The position numbers and the translations under genes were made by a program. The notes under the pieces are model-generated. The model worked only from the letters and a program-made list of their open reading frames with translations. It had not been told where the DNA came from and made no database searches. Source: Novipirellula galeiformis (GTDB lineage Bacteria; Planctomycetota; Planctomycetia; Pirellulales; Pirellulaceae). From it: a DNA stretch of 64,000 bases. Each line of letters opens with the position of its first letter. The first letter of the stretch is position 1. The stretch is taken from positions 95,160-159,159 of the forward strand of contig NZ_SJPT01000004.1 of the NCBI RefSeq assembly GCF_007860095.1, in the 5' to 3' direction. Positions 44,905 to 54,113 of the stretch are shown piece by piece.

Positions 44905-45077
44905 ACACCCTTGGATCGACAGAGTTTTTGTTTCTCTCTGTCTACAAACTCAGGGATGTCAGCGGAGAAACCTTCGTCACTGATTCCCTTTTGAGAGTCG
45001 CTCCGACCTGACTGCGGGCGGGTCAGCTAAGCCCATTTTTTCATTTACACCTCTCGTCTATCTGGAAACTCACACTC

Positions 45078-45986
45078 ATGATGACATACACAAGAAAGAC
45101 CGTTCTCGCCCGCATGCGAAACAAAATTGCCGCCGGCCAAGCAATCATCGGCAGCGGAGCTGGCACCGGGATCTCGGCCAAATGCGCAGAAGCCGGCGGG
45201 GCCGACCTGATCGTGATCTACAACTCCGGGCGTTTCCGAATGGCCGGACGTGGCTCGCTGGCCGGTCTGCTCCCGTTCGGCAACGCCAATCAAATCGTTA
45301 AGGAGATGGCCTGCGAGGTGCTAACGATTGTTCAGCAGACGCCGGTTCTCGCGGGCGTTTGCGGAACCGATCCGTTTCTGTTGCGAGATCCGTTTTTGAA
45401 AGAGCTTCGCGAGATGGGGTTCGCGGGGATCCAAAACTTTCCCACCGTCGGGTTGATCGATGGTGTGTTTCGCGAAAACCTCGAAGAGACAGGCATGAGC
45501 TTCAGTTTGGAGGTGGATTTGATCGCCGCCGCCAACGAACAGGACATGTTGACAACGCCCTATGCGTTTGACGCTCAGCAAGCGCGCCATTTGACGGAGG
45601 CGGGGGCCGATATTGTTGTCGCTCATATGGGGCTGACCACCAATGGCACGATCGGAGCCAGGACCGCGAAAACCCTCGATTCGTGTGTGCCTCTGGTGCG
45701 AGAGATTGCCGCGGCATGTCGATCGGTTCGCGATGATGTCATCGTGCTTTGTCATGGAGGTCCAATTGCAACTCCCGAAGACGCTCAGTACGTGTTGGAC
45801 CGAATTCCCGAAATACACGGATTCTATGGCGCCAGTTCGATGGAGCGATTGCCGTCGGAAACCGCCATCACGGAAATGATCGAGCGATTCTCGCAACTGC
45901 AACTTAGCAGCCAAAGTGAATCGTTCACTAGCGGCAAGCCGAGGCATCGCATTGCGAACGGCAAGCACCCCGCGAGTTTCGGCTAA
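45078..45986 (+). CDS. Phosphoenolpyruvate-hydrolase-family TIM-barrel protein
   Basis: 302 residues from ATG 45078 (a second ATG follows directly). It is a stand-alone PEP-hydrolase-family (formerly TIM-barrel signal transduction) protein: [96 protein letters not shown] and [14 protein letters not shown]. The family name comes from related annotated members; the substrate is not proven. In plants this domain is the C-terminal half of Tm-1. A sigma-54 promoter precedes it and the activator that carries the same domain is divergent from it. Confidence 0.9.
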   Translation: MMTYTRKTVLARMRNKIAAGQAIIGSGAGTGISAKCAEAGGADLIVIYNSGRFRMAGRGSLAGLLPFGNANQIVKEMACEVLTIVQQTPVLAGVCGTDPFLLRDPFLKELREMGFAGIQNFPTVGLIDGVFRENLEETGMSFSLEVDLIAAANEQDMLTTPYAFDAQQARHLTEAGADIVVAHMGLTTNGTIGARTAKTLDSCVPLVREIAAACRSVRDDVIVLCHGGPIATPEDAQYVLDRIPEIHGFYGASSMERLPSETAITEMIERFSQLQLSSQSESFTSGKPRHRIANGKHPASFG

Positions 45987-46078
45987 TCCGCTCGCCCCAA
46001 GCCCCACGATAATTTGCGATCGCCGCTAGTGTCGATCGCACGCTATTTTTTCTGTTCTGTTAACATAGAGGGAGATCA

Positions 46079-47080
46079 ATGATGTGTCGCTTACGCCCTA
46101 GAAAAAGAGGGTTCACGCTCGTCGAGCTATTGGTTGTGATCGCGATTATTGGAGTCCTGGTCGGTTTGTTACTGCCCGCGGTGCAATCGGCACGCGAGGC
46201 CGCCCGGCGAATGAGTTGCATGAACAATATGAAGCAACTTGGCTTGGCGCTGCACAACTACCACGATACGCATCGTAAGTTCCCCATGGGCTGGGCACAC
46301 CACATCGAAGACAGGTTGACCGGAACCGGCCGAGGCAACTGCTTCACGACGAATCACGGAGCGGGTGACCGGATTGGTCGCAGTCCGTGGACAGCAATGA
46401 TTCTGCCGTTCCTGGAACAGGGCGCCCTCTATGAAAAGTTCGACTCAAACTATGCGATCAACTGGGCCTTGCACTCGAGTTGGGCTGGCGGACGCGAGAA
46501 CGAAGCGGTCTGGTTGACGTCGGTCGATGCATTTAAATGCCCCTCGGACCCACGGAATTCCGAGCAAGACAACTTGCTGAACTACCTAGGAGTCTCCGGC
46601 GGTGTCGAGTACACGTGTTGGAACCTCGGCGATCTGGACAGCGTGGGTGTCCGTGGTCTGGATAACGACGGCGTGCTGTATCTCGGTTCGAAAACCAATA
46701 TCGGGCACGTCCTCGACGGAACCTCCAATACGTTTCTGTTAGGAGAGACCAAATACCCACGTTCCCGAGGCCAAGATCCAGGCCAAGACAACTATCTAGG
46801 TTGGGGCTCCGCTGGGATGGCTTGGAACTCGGTGCCGCAGACCGCGATCTGTGCCACCGCCCGCGACCAGATCAACACCTTCTATCCTTCGATGGCGCCG
46901 GGTCAAACGCCATCACACGCCCACATGCAACGTGTGTTTGGCAGTTACCATCCCGGAGGATGTCTGTTTACGATGGTCGACGGATCGGTCAGTTTCCGGT
47001 CGGAAAACATGGACATCACTCTGTATCAAACGACGGGAACGCGAGCGGACGGGTTGCCAGTTGGAGGTGCCTCAGAATGA
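46079..47080 (+). CDS. DUF1559 pseudopilin-like protein
   Basis: 333 residues from ATG 46079, preceded by GGAGATCA. The N-terminus is a type IV pilin-like prepilin signal: KRGFTLVELLVVIAIIGVLV, with cleavage expected after G, followed by the LLLPAVQSAREAARRMSCMN helix and the DUF1559 domain (NNMKQLGLALHNYHDTHRKF, then VDAFKCPSDPRNSE, FLLGETKY and FTMVDGSVSFRSENMD). DUF1559 proteins are a large planctomycete family of surface pseudopilins with unknown ligand. The overlapping next gene encodes the usual lipoprotein partner. Confidence 0.93.
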   Translation: MMCRLRPRKRGFTLVELLVVIAIIGVLVGLLLPAVQSAREAARRMSCMNNMKQLGLALHNYHDTHRKFPMGWAHHIEDRLTGTGRGNCFTTNHGAGDRIGRSPWTAMILPFLEQGALYEKFDSNYAINWALHSSWAGGRENEAVWLTSVDAFKCPSDPRNSEQDNLLNYLGVSGGVEYTCWNLGDLDSVGVRGLDNDGVLYLGSKTNIGHVLDGTSNTFLLGETKYPRSRGQDPGQDNYLGWGSAGMAWNSVPQTAICATARDQINTFYPSMAPGQTPSHAHMQRVFGSYHPGGCLFTMVDGSVSFRSENMDITLYQTTGTRADGLPVGGASE

Positions 47081-47487
47081 TACGACTAGAAAGAATCATG
47101 CCAGCTCAGGCGGTTGCATTGGCCTTGCTGGGGCTGACCTGTTTGGGCTGCGGTGGCAACAGCGGTCCTGAGCGTGCCGATGTGTCCGGGTATGTAACCT
47201 TCCAAGGCGAACCCGTACCGGTGGGCACGATCGAGTACAGGCCGAATTCCGAAAAAGGAACCAGCGGCCCGCAGGTGTTCCTCGTGATTAAAGATGGCTA
47301 TTACGATTCCGACGGTAAGGGGCCAGTCTTTGGCCATCACACCGTGAAGGTATCGGGCTACACCGGCGTCGAAATCCCCTTTGTACCGGAAGGAGAACGG
47401 CTGTTCCCTGTCCATAAGGATGAAGTGGAAATCACCGAGGACAGCTACACCATCAACTACGAATTCCCGCTCCCTAACCAAGGGTAG
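47077..47487 (+). CDS. Small lipoprotein with transthyretin/carboxypeptidase-regulatory-like fold
   Basis: From ATG 47077 (MIRLERIMPAQAVALALLGL) 136 residues, with a lipobox LTCLGC and a mature start GGNSGPERADVSGYV. The sequence VSGYVTFQGEPVPVGTIEYR is a CarboxypepD-regulatory-type beta-sandwich. It overlaps the DUF1559 stop (ATGA). DUF1559/lipoprotein pairs are frequent in planctomycetes, so co-function at the cell surface is likely. Confidence 0.85.
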   Translation: MIRLERIMPAQAVALALLGLTCLGCGGNSGPERADVSGYVTFQGEPVPVGTIEYRPNSEKGTSGPQVFLVIKDGYYDSDGKGPVFGHHTVKVSGYTGVEIPFVPEGERLFPVHKDEVEITEDSYTINYEFPLPNQG

Positions 47488-47773
47488 TCGTGAACCCGAT
47501 GTTGACTTTGCGATCAGGGTAGAACTCCGCCCTCCGCCCTGATCCTTTGGATAACCTGAACATTGTAAATCAACCGCGGAACGATCGCTCACGGTTCCCA
47601 GCGAAACCGGACGCTAATGCGGTGCGGCGGATACCTCAAAGTCAAACACGCATTTGCCCTGACACTCTTGAATTACAAAATTGGCGTACGCCAACGGTTC
47701 GATTTAACATGTCTTAACGCGATGCGTCCCTGCACTCGACAAATGATCAACTGAACCATCACGGTACGTCATC

Positions 47774-50700
47774 ATGCAAACTCTACTCGATCGCTTGCGT
47801 CCCGCCCTCATTCCTGGACTGGCAACGATCATCCTGCTGCTACTTGAGGGCTTAGCCAATGCAAACGAGTTTTTCCCCCGGTTCTCCGTTGAGAATCTCG
47901 TGCAACGCGACAGTCACAGCACCGTGACGATCGGCCCCGACGGCCATCTGTATGCGACGACGACCAATTCCGGTGGCCGTGAGATGCGTGACAATGGCAC
48001 AGGCAAGATGGTCAAGGAACATCTCGGTGAAGTTTGGCGATACCAACTGGATCCCGTCACAGGACATGTCGTTGGCGAAGAACGCTTGCTGATGCTTCCC
48101 GGACCGGTGAATGGTTTCGTCTTTGATCCATCATCGACGCCCGACCAACTCACGTTCTACATCACCGTTCTGAATGACCGCGGCCATCTCAATCGCATTC
48201 GTGTCAAACCAATCGGCGCACCCGATCCCGTGATCGAAAACACGATCGTTCTCGACTTTCTCGGGCGCGGTGGCAACCATGGAATGAATAACCTTGTCTT
48301 CACGCCCGAGGGGAAACTATACGCCAATCAAGGTGGGCGGACATTCTGGGGAACCACCGAGGACAACCAATCCGCAGCCGTGTTGGAGATCGATCTGCAA
48401 CATCCCGATTTCTCGAAGGGAGCGGTTTCACCACGCGATTACACGTTGGCACAAATGCAGGGGGGCGATGCACCGATTCAGCTGGTTGCTACTGGACTAC
48501 GCAACCCTCACGGCATCGTCCACCACACCAATGGTGAATACTACGTAACCATTCACGATCCGCCCCGCGGGCCTCTCTTGGTCGGCGGTCCGATCAAAAA
48601 GGAAGTGGTCTCCGACGGCCCGCCGGACTTGGTTGCCCGTCTGAAACCAGGCGCCTACTACGGCCACGCCAACCCACTTCGCAAGGAATGGGTCTCTTAT
48701 GGCGGCAACCCAACGGCCGAGGTCGATCCGTTTGAGATCCCTGAGTACCCGGTCGGCACGATGCCCTTGCCGAACTTTGATCTCAGTTTGATGATCGGGA
48801 CGCGGCGCAATCACTGTATCAGTGGAATCGACGAATACCTCAACGGCGACCTCGTTGCTGGCTACCTCTACGCCCAGGGGGCTGAGGGAGTGAATCTGGC
48901 CGGCATCGAACGTTTTGTATTAGACAAAGATGGAAACTTCACAGGCTTTCATGAGTTTCTCAAGGGCGAGGACAACGAGCCGATCGTTTTCCAGGGCGTC
49001 ATGGATCTGTTTGTCACCAAGCAGGGCTGGATCTACGTCGCCAACTTTGGCCGCCGCCGCGGAGACGGTGGAATCAAAGGGGGCATCGAGTTGCTCAAGC
49101 CGTTGGGGGGAAACATCCCGCCTTCGATCGTGATCCAAACTCCGGAGAACCGTGCGGTCTATGGACGCAATGCGACAGTCGACTTCCGCATCGATGCACA
49201 AGATTACGATGGCGACGTCTCTAAGGTCGAACTCTTGGTTAACGGCAAAGCCCAACGCTGTGCAAAGTCAGCTAGCGACAAGACGCTGTGGAGTGCGAGT
49301 TGGAAACGACCAGCCGCAGGTCGATACGAGGTGCAAGCGCGGGCAACCGACAACGATGGCAAATCGGTCACGACCCAACCATTGTTTCTTCAAGTCGATG
49401 CGGATGCGCATCCCGCCGTGATTACCGAGATGCCGACCTCCGTTGCATTCATCGGCGCCGACTATCACTCAAGCGTTCGCACTGATAGCCAGTCGAATGT
49501 CCGCTTCGCCCTGCGGGACGCTCCCGAAGGGATGCAGATCGATCGCCAAACGGGCCAAATCCGATGGCGCCCCAGTCATGCCGGCACATTCACCGCCACT
49601 GTGATCGCCGACAACGGAACACAGCCTCCCGCGGAGCGGAAGTTCCAAGTCAAGACGCTCGCCTCCCGTCCTGCGGACTACCAACCCGGAGTCATCGACG
49701 GTTTCGTTGCGGGAGTCGAATATACAACTTCACTCGAAAATCAGTCGGCAAAATCTGGCACTGCCCCCGCGTTTGAGTTGGTCCCGCCATCCAATGCCGC
49801 CATTGTCTTCAGCGGCTATCTCGATGTGGACGAACCGGGCGTCTATGAATTCTCCGCGTCGGATCCTGAGTCAGCGATCGCATCGGCCCCCATGTCCGCG
49901 ACCTTCTCGATCGGCGGATCGCAGGTGTTCAACAGCGCAAGTTCAAGCACAGGCTTTATCCCACTAGAACCGGGCAAACATGCGTTCACACTTAAGCTCG
50001 ATGAACGTGGCGAGCCGGGCTCGTGCAGCCTACAGATGCGTAGTCCAGACGCCTCCTCCCTCGCGCCGGTACCAAAGTCGGCGCTCTATCGCCACGCCAA
50101 GGCGTACGGCCTCAATGGTCGCGGCGGAGCAGAGCCTTACCTGAAGATGCCGCGTAACGAACGCGATTTCCTGCCGCAAACGCTCTCCCAAACGGGAGCG
50201 TTTCAAGACGTCGCCTCGATGACGTTGGCCCCCGGAGCGATTGGATACGACGTCAATTCGCCACTCTGGTCCGACGGTGCGTTGAAGCAGCGTTGGGTCT
50301 TTGTCCCTGAGGGGACGACCATCGAATTTGATCCGAGCGAGCCGTGGACCTACCCGGCGGGAACGGTCTTCGTGAAGCACTTCGCCCTTGGCGAACAACG
50401 CAAACGGGTCGAGACGCGGTTGACCGTCGTCAAACAGGATCACACGATCTATGGCGTCACCTATCGCTGGCGTGAGTCAAACGACGACGCCGACCTCGTT
50501 GCGATGGGGCAAGAGGCGGAGCTGGAATTCGACGATGGCAATCGACAGCCATGGTTCTTTCCCGGCCCCCAGGACTGTATGACCTGCCATACGCATGCCT
50601 CCGGGTATGTGTTGGGCCCCAACACGCGACAACTCAATCGCGAGTTCCACTACCCATCGACGGGCAAGTCAGACAACCAATTACGCACGCTCAACCAGCT

Positions 50701-51112
50701 CGGTCTGTTTAGTACCCCGCTGCACGAAGACACGATCGACAACTACGATCGGCTGTACCCGCTCGATGATCAATCGGTGTCGTTGGACAAACGCGTTCGT
50801 TCCTATCTAGCCAGCAATTGTAGCCAGTGCCACACGACCGGAGGCGTCAACGCCAACTGGTTTGCCGACTATGCTGCCGAACTCTCCGACCTGGGCGTTC
50901 TCGATGCGAAGCCTCTGAACCATATGGGGCTCTCGGACGTCAAGCTGATCGCGCCGGGCAAGCCAGACCGTTCGGTGATGCTGTTGCGAGTCACGTCCGA
51001 CAAACGCGGCTATCGCATGCCACCGATCGGTCGACTGAAGACCGACGACCATGCCGTCGCTGCACTTACTCAGTGGATCGCGCAACTGCAAGCAAAGGAA
51101 GACGACAAATAG
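47774..51112 (+). CDS. Large exported beta-propeller / Ig / di-heme protein
   Basis: 1112 residues with a signal peptide (LIPGLATIILLLLEGLANA). Residues ~40-440 form a six-bladed propeller like soluble glucose/sorbosone dehydrogenases (HSTVTIGPDGHLYATTTN, GGNHGMNNLVFTPEGKLYAN, TGLRNPHGIVHH, GWIYVANFGRRRG). Then Ig-like domains (~450-630), a PA14-like segment (~640-770), and a C-terminal part with two heme motifs, CMTCH at 935-939 and CSQCH at 1016-1020. The propeller plus hemes suggests a periplasmic sugar oxidase passing electrons to hemes; PQQ binding is not provable here. The gene starts 286 bp after the lipoprotein gene and is followed by the TIM-barrel gene, probably in one operon. Confidence 0.85.
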   Translation: MQTLLDRLRPALIPGLATIILLLLEGLANANEFFPRFSVENLVQRDSHSTVTIGPDGHLYATTTNSGGREMRDNGTGKMVKEHLGEVWRYQLDPVTGHVVGEERLLMLPGPVNGFVFDPSSTPDQLTFYITVLNDRGHLNRIRVKPIGAPDPVIENTIVLDFLGRGGNHGMNNLVFTPEGKLYANQGGRTFWGTTEDNQSAAVLEIDLQHPDFSKGAVSPRDYTLAQMQGGDAPIQLVATGLRNPHGIVHHTNGEYYVTIHDPPRGPLLVGGPIKKEVVSDGPPDLVARLKPGAYYGHANPLRKEWVSYGGNPTAEVDPFEIPEYPVGTMPLPNFDLSLMIGTRRNHCISGIDEYLNGDLVAGYLYAQGAEGVNLAGIERFVLDKDGNFTGFHEFLKGEDNEPIVFQGVMDLFVTKQGWIYVANFGRRRGDGGIKGGIELLKPLGGNIPPSIVIQTPENRAVYGRNATVDFRIDAQDYDGDVSKVELLVNGKAQRCAKSASDKTLWSASWKRPAAGRYEVQARATDNDGKSVTTQPLFLQVDADAHPAVITEMPTSVAFIGADYHSSVRTDSQSNVRFALRDAPEGMQIDRQTGQIRWRPSHAGTFTATVIADNGTQPPAERKFQVKTLASRPADYQPGVIDGFVAGVEYTTSLENQSAKSGTAPAFELVPPSNAAIVFSGYLDVDEPGVYEFSASDPESAIASAPMSATFSIGGSQVFNSASSSTGFIPLEPGKHAFTLKLDERGEPGSCSLQMRSPDASSLAPVPKSALYRHAKAYGLNGRGGAEPYLKMPRNERDFLPQTLSQTGAFQDVASMTLAPGAIGYDVNSPLWSDGALKQRWVFVPEGTTIEFDPSEPWTYPAGTVFVKHFALGEQRKRVETRLTVVKQDHTIYGVTYRWRESNDDADLVAMGQEAELEFDDGNRQPWFFPGPQDCMTCHTHASGYVLGPNTRQLNREFHYPSTGKSDNQLRTLNQLGLFSTPLHEDTIDNYDRLYPLDDQSVSLDKRVRSYLASNCSQCHTTGGVNANWFADYAAELSDLGVLDAKPLNHMGLSDVKLIAPGKPDRSVMLLRVTSDKRGYRMPPIGRLKTDDHAVAALTQWIAQLQAKEDDK

Positions 51113-51197
51113 CGGATGTTACGATCGGACGTCTCGCTGAATTCGGCAAGTTCGCTCCCCCCACCACCCTGCTACGCACCCATTGAAAGATTCTCGA

Positions 51198-52151
51198 ATG
51201 ATGAACGACCGACTCCGCTTCGCAGCCACGATGACGCTCTGCCTGTTTGTGTATCAAGGAGTAGCGAATGCGCAAGAACAGCCCGCCAGTGCCAAGCCCG
51301 CTGAATCGAGAGCCTCCTCATCGACGGCGGCCGAATCGCTTTACGCGACTGACAACTTGACCGCATGGTTGGTCATGTTCACCGATTCGGTCAAGCGAAC
51401 TCCCGACGAACGCGCCGAGATGGTGGCACAATTTGGATTTAAGAAGGCGGGATTCGAAGCGTTCAAGAAATACGTTCCCATTCTAGAACAGCAGATGGAC
51501 GCGTATGCCAAACGCAACATCAAAGTGACCTCGGTCTACGTCGTCGTTGAAACGGAAACACCTTCCGAAGAAGCACATGTGAAACAGATCCTCGACGTGC
51601 TGCAGCGACGGGGAGAAACACCTCAGATCTGGGCCATGTTCGGCCGTGGATCATTCCAGAGCACCACGGATGAAGAACGCAACAAAAAACTGATCGCCGC
51701 GTTCTCCGACCTCGCGAAATATGTCGACAAAGCGGGCTGCGAATTGGCCCTTTACAACTACGGATCGTGGTTCGGGACGCTCGACGTTCAATTGGCTGTC
51801 ATCGAGGGTGTCCGTCAGAACACGGGGATCAAGATCGGAACCGTGCTGAATTTCCATCGCGGACATCAGCACATGAAAGACTTCCCTCAGGTTCTCGAGC
51901 AAATGATGCCTCATCTGTATGCCGTTAACCTCAACGGCATGAACTGGAAAGATGCCGACTACGATGGCGGCGGGGCACGCATCTTGCCCCTTGGCAGCGG
52001 CGATTACGAGTTGACGATGATGCGACAACTCGCCGAATCGGGCTATCGTGGCCCGATCGGAATCATCGACCATCGCAGCGGAGTGGACGCGGAAGTTGCA
52101 CTCAAGGAAAACCTCGATGGCCTAGTCAAGCTGCGTGAAAAACTGAAGTAG
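51198..52151 (+). CDS. Exported TIM-barrel protein, sugar isomerase/epimerase-like
   Basis: From ATG 51198 or 51201 (MMNDRLRFAATMTLCLFVYQ) 317 residues, with a signal peptide ending near GVANAQE. The TTG at 51183 is rejected. The barrel has AEMVAQFGFKKAGFEAFKKY, NIKVTSVYVVVETETPS, CELALYNYGSWFGTLDVQLA, TVLNFHRGHQHMKDFP, VNLNGMNWKDADY and LPLGSGDYELTMMRQLAESG, an arrangement of exported xylose-isomerase-like TIM proteins common in planctomycetes. HRGHQHMKD carries possible metal ligands. It follows the propeller/heme protein by 85 bp; together they may process an extracellular sugar. Confidence 0.78.
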   Translation: MMNDRLRFAATMTLCLFVYQGVANAQEQPASAKPAESRASSSTAAESLYATDNLTAWLVMFTDSVKRTPDERAEMVAQFGFKKAGFEAFKKYVPILEQQMDAYAKRNIKVTSVYVVVETETPSEEAHVKQILDVLQRRGETPQIWAMFGRGSFQSTTDEERNKKLIAAFSDLAKYVDKAGCELALYNYGSWFGTLDVQLAVIEGVRQNTGIKIGTVLNFHRGHQHMKDFPQVLEQMMPHLYAVNLNGMNWKDADYDGGGARILPLGSGDYELTMMRQLAESGYRGPIGIIDHRSGVDAEVALKENLDGLVKLREKLK

Positions 52152-52340
52152 CACGCCGAGAACCGTTGGCGGCGGCAGCCCCACATCTCGCCACTCACTC
52201 CATTCCATTTCCCGCAGCCCTTCACGTCATCGCCGATACCGCGTCGACCATTCTTGCAATCAACCGCCGCCGGAGCGCCCAGAGCGGCGATTGCCCAGCA
52301 GTGGTAGGCAAATCAGGCTCCGGCGCAACCGTGGTGCGGG

Positions 52341-53308
52341 CACGTTCGAGCACGGGCTGTTCGCTGCAAGAAGAATTGAATGAACAGGAGAAAACGGAGG
52401 GAACGGAGCAGAATTGACCAGCGTCTCCGTGTCCTCTGTGCCCTCCCGTTCAATCCGAATAAGCACCAATCAAACCGTGACTTCAAATAAGAACCTCAAG
52501 AAACCGAGGCCTGATCAATTCAGACGGGCCAAGTTCGGGCGCAGCCATTAGTGATTATCAGTGTTCATTAGTGGTGCAAATCATCCGGAAACACGAACCG
52601 CTAATCGGCACTAATGAACACTAATCTCAGCCCCCGTTCCACTCAATGGACAGCGTCAACGGCGGTAATCACACGGTCCGAGCGGGCGAGCCACCGCCAG
52701 AACAAGTGCACACCAAATGGACACCCGAGTTCGATCGGCAGCGCAATGTTTGTGCGCGCACGTTCGAGCACGGGCTGTTCGCCGCAAGAAGAATTGAATG
52801 AACAGGAGAAAACGGAGGGAACGGAGCAGAATTGACCAGCGTCTCCGTGTCCTCTGTGCCCTCCTGTTCAATCCGAATAAGCACCAATCAAACCGTGACT
52901 TCAAATAAGAACCTCAAGAAACCGAGGCCTGATCAATTCAGATGGGCCAAGTTCGGGCGCAGCCATTAGTGATTACCAGTGTTCATTAGTGGTGCAAATC
53001 ATCCGGAAACACGAATCGCTAATCGGCACTAATGAACACTAATCTCAGCCCCCGTTCCACTCAATGGACAGCGTGAACTTCGGTGGTCACACGGTCCGAG
53101 CAGGCGAGCCACCGCCAGAACAAGTGCACACCAAATGGACACCCGAGTTCGATCGGCAGCGCAATGTTTGTGCGCGCACGTTCGAGCACGGGCTGTTCGC
53201 CGCAAGAAGAATTGAATGAACAGGAGAAAACGGAGGGAACGGAGCAGAATTGACCAGCGTCTCCGTGTCCTCTGTGCCCTCTGTGCCCTCCTGTTCAACC
53301 CGAACAAA
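52341..53308. repeat. Tandem repeat with 418-bp period
   Basis: Two complete copies (52341-52758 and 52759-53176) and a third partial copy (53177 to about 53308). The copies differ at few positions; copy 3 has an extra 10-bp CTCTGTGCCC. Each unit contains the inverted repeat GTGTTCATTAGTG / CACTAATGAACAC and a CTCCGTGTCCTCTGTGCCC phrase often seen in planctomycete and verrucomicrobial non-coding DNA. Frames within it are repeat-derived. It borders the left side of the cassette array. Confidence 0.92.
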
Positions 53309-53369
53309 CGGAGCGTCATGGAGGGCAAAAAGTGGTCAGGTAAAAAAAGCGAAGGATCAATCCCGGCGC

Positions 53370-53402
53370 CCACCACCGCACTGGCACCATCGCAGGGTGA
53401 CA
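53370..53402 (-). other. attC-like half site
   Basis: Directly after the 192-residue gene, the minus strand reads CCTGCGATGGTGCCAGTGCG, then GTGGTGGGC. That matches the first half of the sites at 57744 and 58540 (CATGCGATGGTGACGSAGCG). The second half is missing; the sequence changes into the region of the 418-bp repeat. Confidence 0.3.
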
Positions 53403-53407
53403 GTGCA

Positions 53408-53986
53408 TCACCAATAGCTTCCACGCTGGTACGCGATGCCTTTCGAAGGGCTAAACCATACGGTAAAACCCGCTCCGTTTCGAGCCATTGGGCCGTAAAC
53501 CTCGGTCGCGTCACCAAGGTGGGCCCAACCAAGATCACCGTAGTAAAGATCATGAGACTCCTCGTCCACAACTCTCATCGCCGACATCTCACCACGCTCT
53601 ACAACCGATTGGTCACCGTACGAACGCCATACTTGGTCCAAGTAGGCGTCAAGATTCGTTTGTGAAATTTTGAACCGTGCTCTGAATCCTTGAGCATACT
53701 TGTCGACCGTGATGTTTGTGGCATCGGGTGGCAAGTAACGTTCGACGCGAAAGTCATCAACTTCATCGAACGTTTCGTAGTCGAAGACACCAAAACGTTT
53801 GGTGTCGAGAACTTCCATGATCCCCGTACATGATGGAACGAAGGCGAGAAGCGATATTAGCGTGATGCCAATGAATGTTGGTACACGTCGCCATTTTGCA
53901 AGCGGGGCAGCAAGCGTTGCAAGAAAGACCACCGCAAGCAAGACGCACGCTGTAATCTTAAACGGCAGGACAATAGGCCAGAGCAT
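53408..53986 (-). CDS. Cassette gene: small membrane-anchored protein of unknown function
   Basis: 192 residues from ATG 53986. Two N-terminal helices (ITACVLLAVVFLATLAAPLA and VPTFIGITLISLLAFVPSC) are followed by a soluble domain of ~130 residues (RFGVFDYETFDEVDDFRVE, PPDATNITVDKYAQGFRARF, ETSHDLYYGDLGW-like DEESHDLYYGDLGWAHLG, GAGFTVWFSPSKGIAYQRG). No family recognised. Its start lies 7 bp after the core of an attC-like site and its stop just before a half site, as expected of an integron cassette gene. Confidence 0.72.
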   Translation of the reverse strand: MLWPIVLPFKITACVLLAVVFLATLAAPLAKWRRVPTFIGITLISLLAFVPSCTGIMEVLDTKRFGVFDYETFDEVDDFRVERYLPPDATNITVDKYAQGFRARFKISQTNLDAYLDQVWRSYGDQSVVERGEMSAMRVVDEESHDLYYGDLGWAHLGDATEVYGPMARNGAGFTVWFSPSKGIAYQRGSYW

Positions 53987-53992
53987 CTAATT

Positions 53993-54084
53993 GCAATAAC
54001 GTGCGCCATCACCGATGGACGGCAGATTGAGTTTCTGTATGTGAACGCGCGACGACGCGCTTTGCTGCGTGGCATCGTTCCGCT
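53993..54084 (-). other. attC-like recombination site (cassette array)
   Basis: Minus-strand reading: GGAACGATGCCACGCAGC at one end, and ATCGGTGATGGCGCACGTTA then TTGC at the other. The right half matches TGATCGGCGACGTTATGGC at 57744. It sits between the stop of the frameshifted gene and the start of the 192-residue gene. Confidence 0.5.
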
Positions 54085-54113
54085 CGCTTCATTCTACTGT
54101 GCCGAGAACGGGC

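Noticed and set aside
52341..53308. CRISPR array
   Set aside because: Unit length 418 bp with only about 2.3 copies, no short repeats with unique spacers and no cas genes.
52656..53571. Minus-strand frames in the 418-bp repeats (NRRAQRTRRRW-type products)
   Set aside because: The same frames recur because the DNA repeats. The underlying phrase is a known non-coding motif type, and codon patterns are not protein-like.
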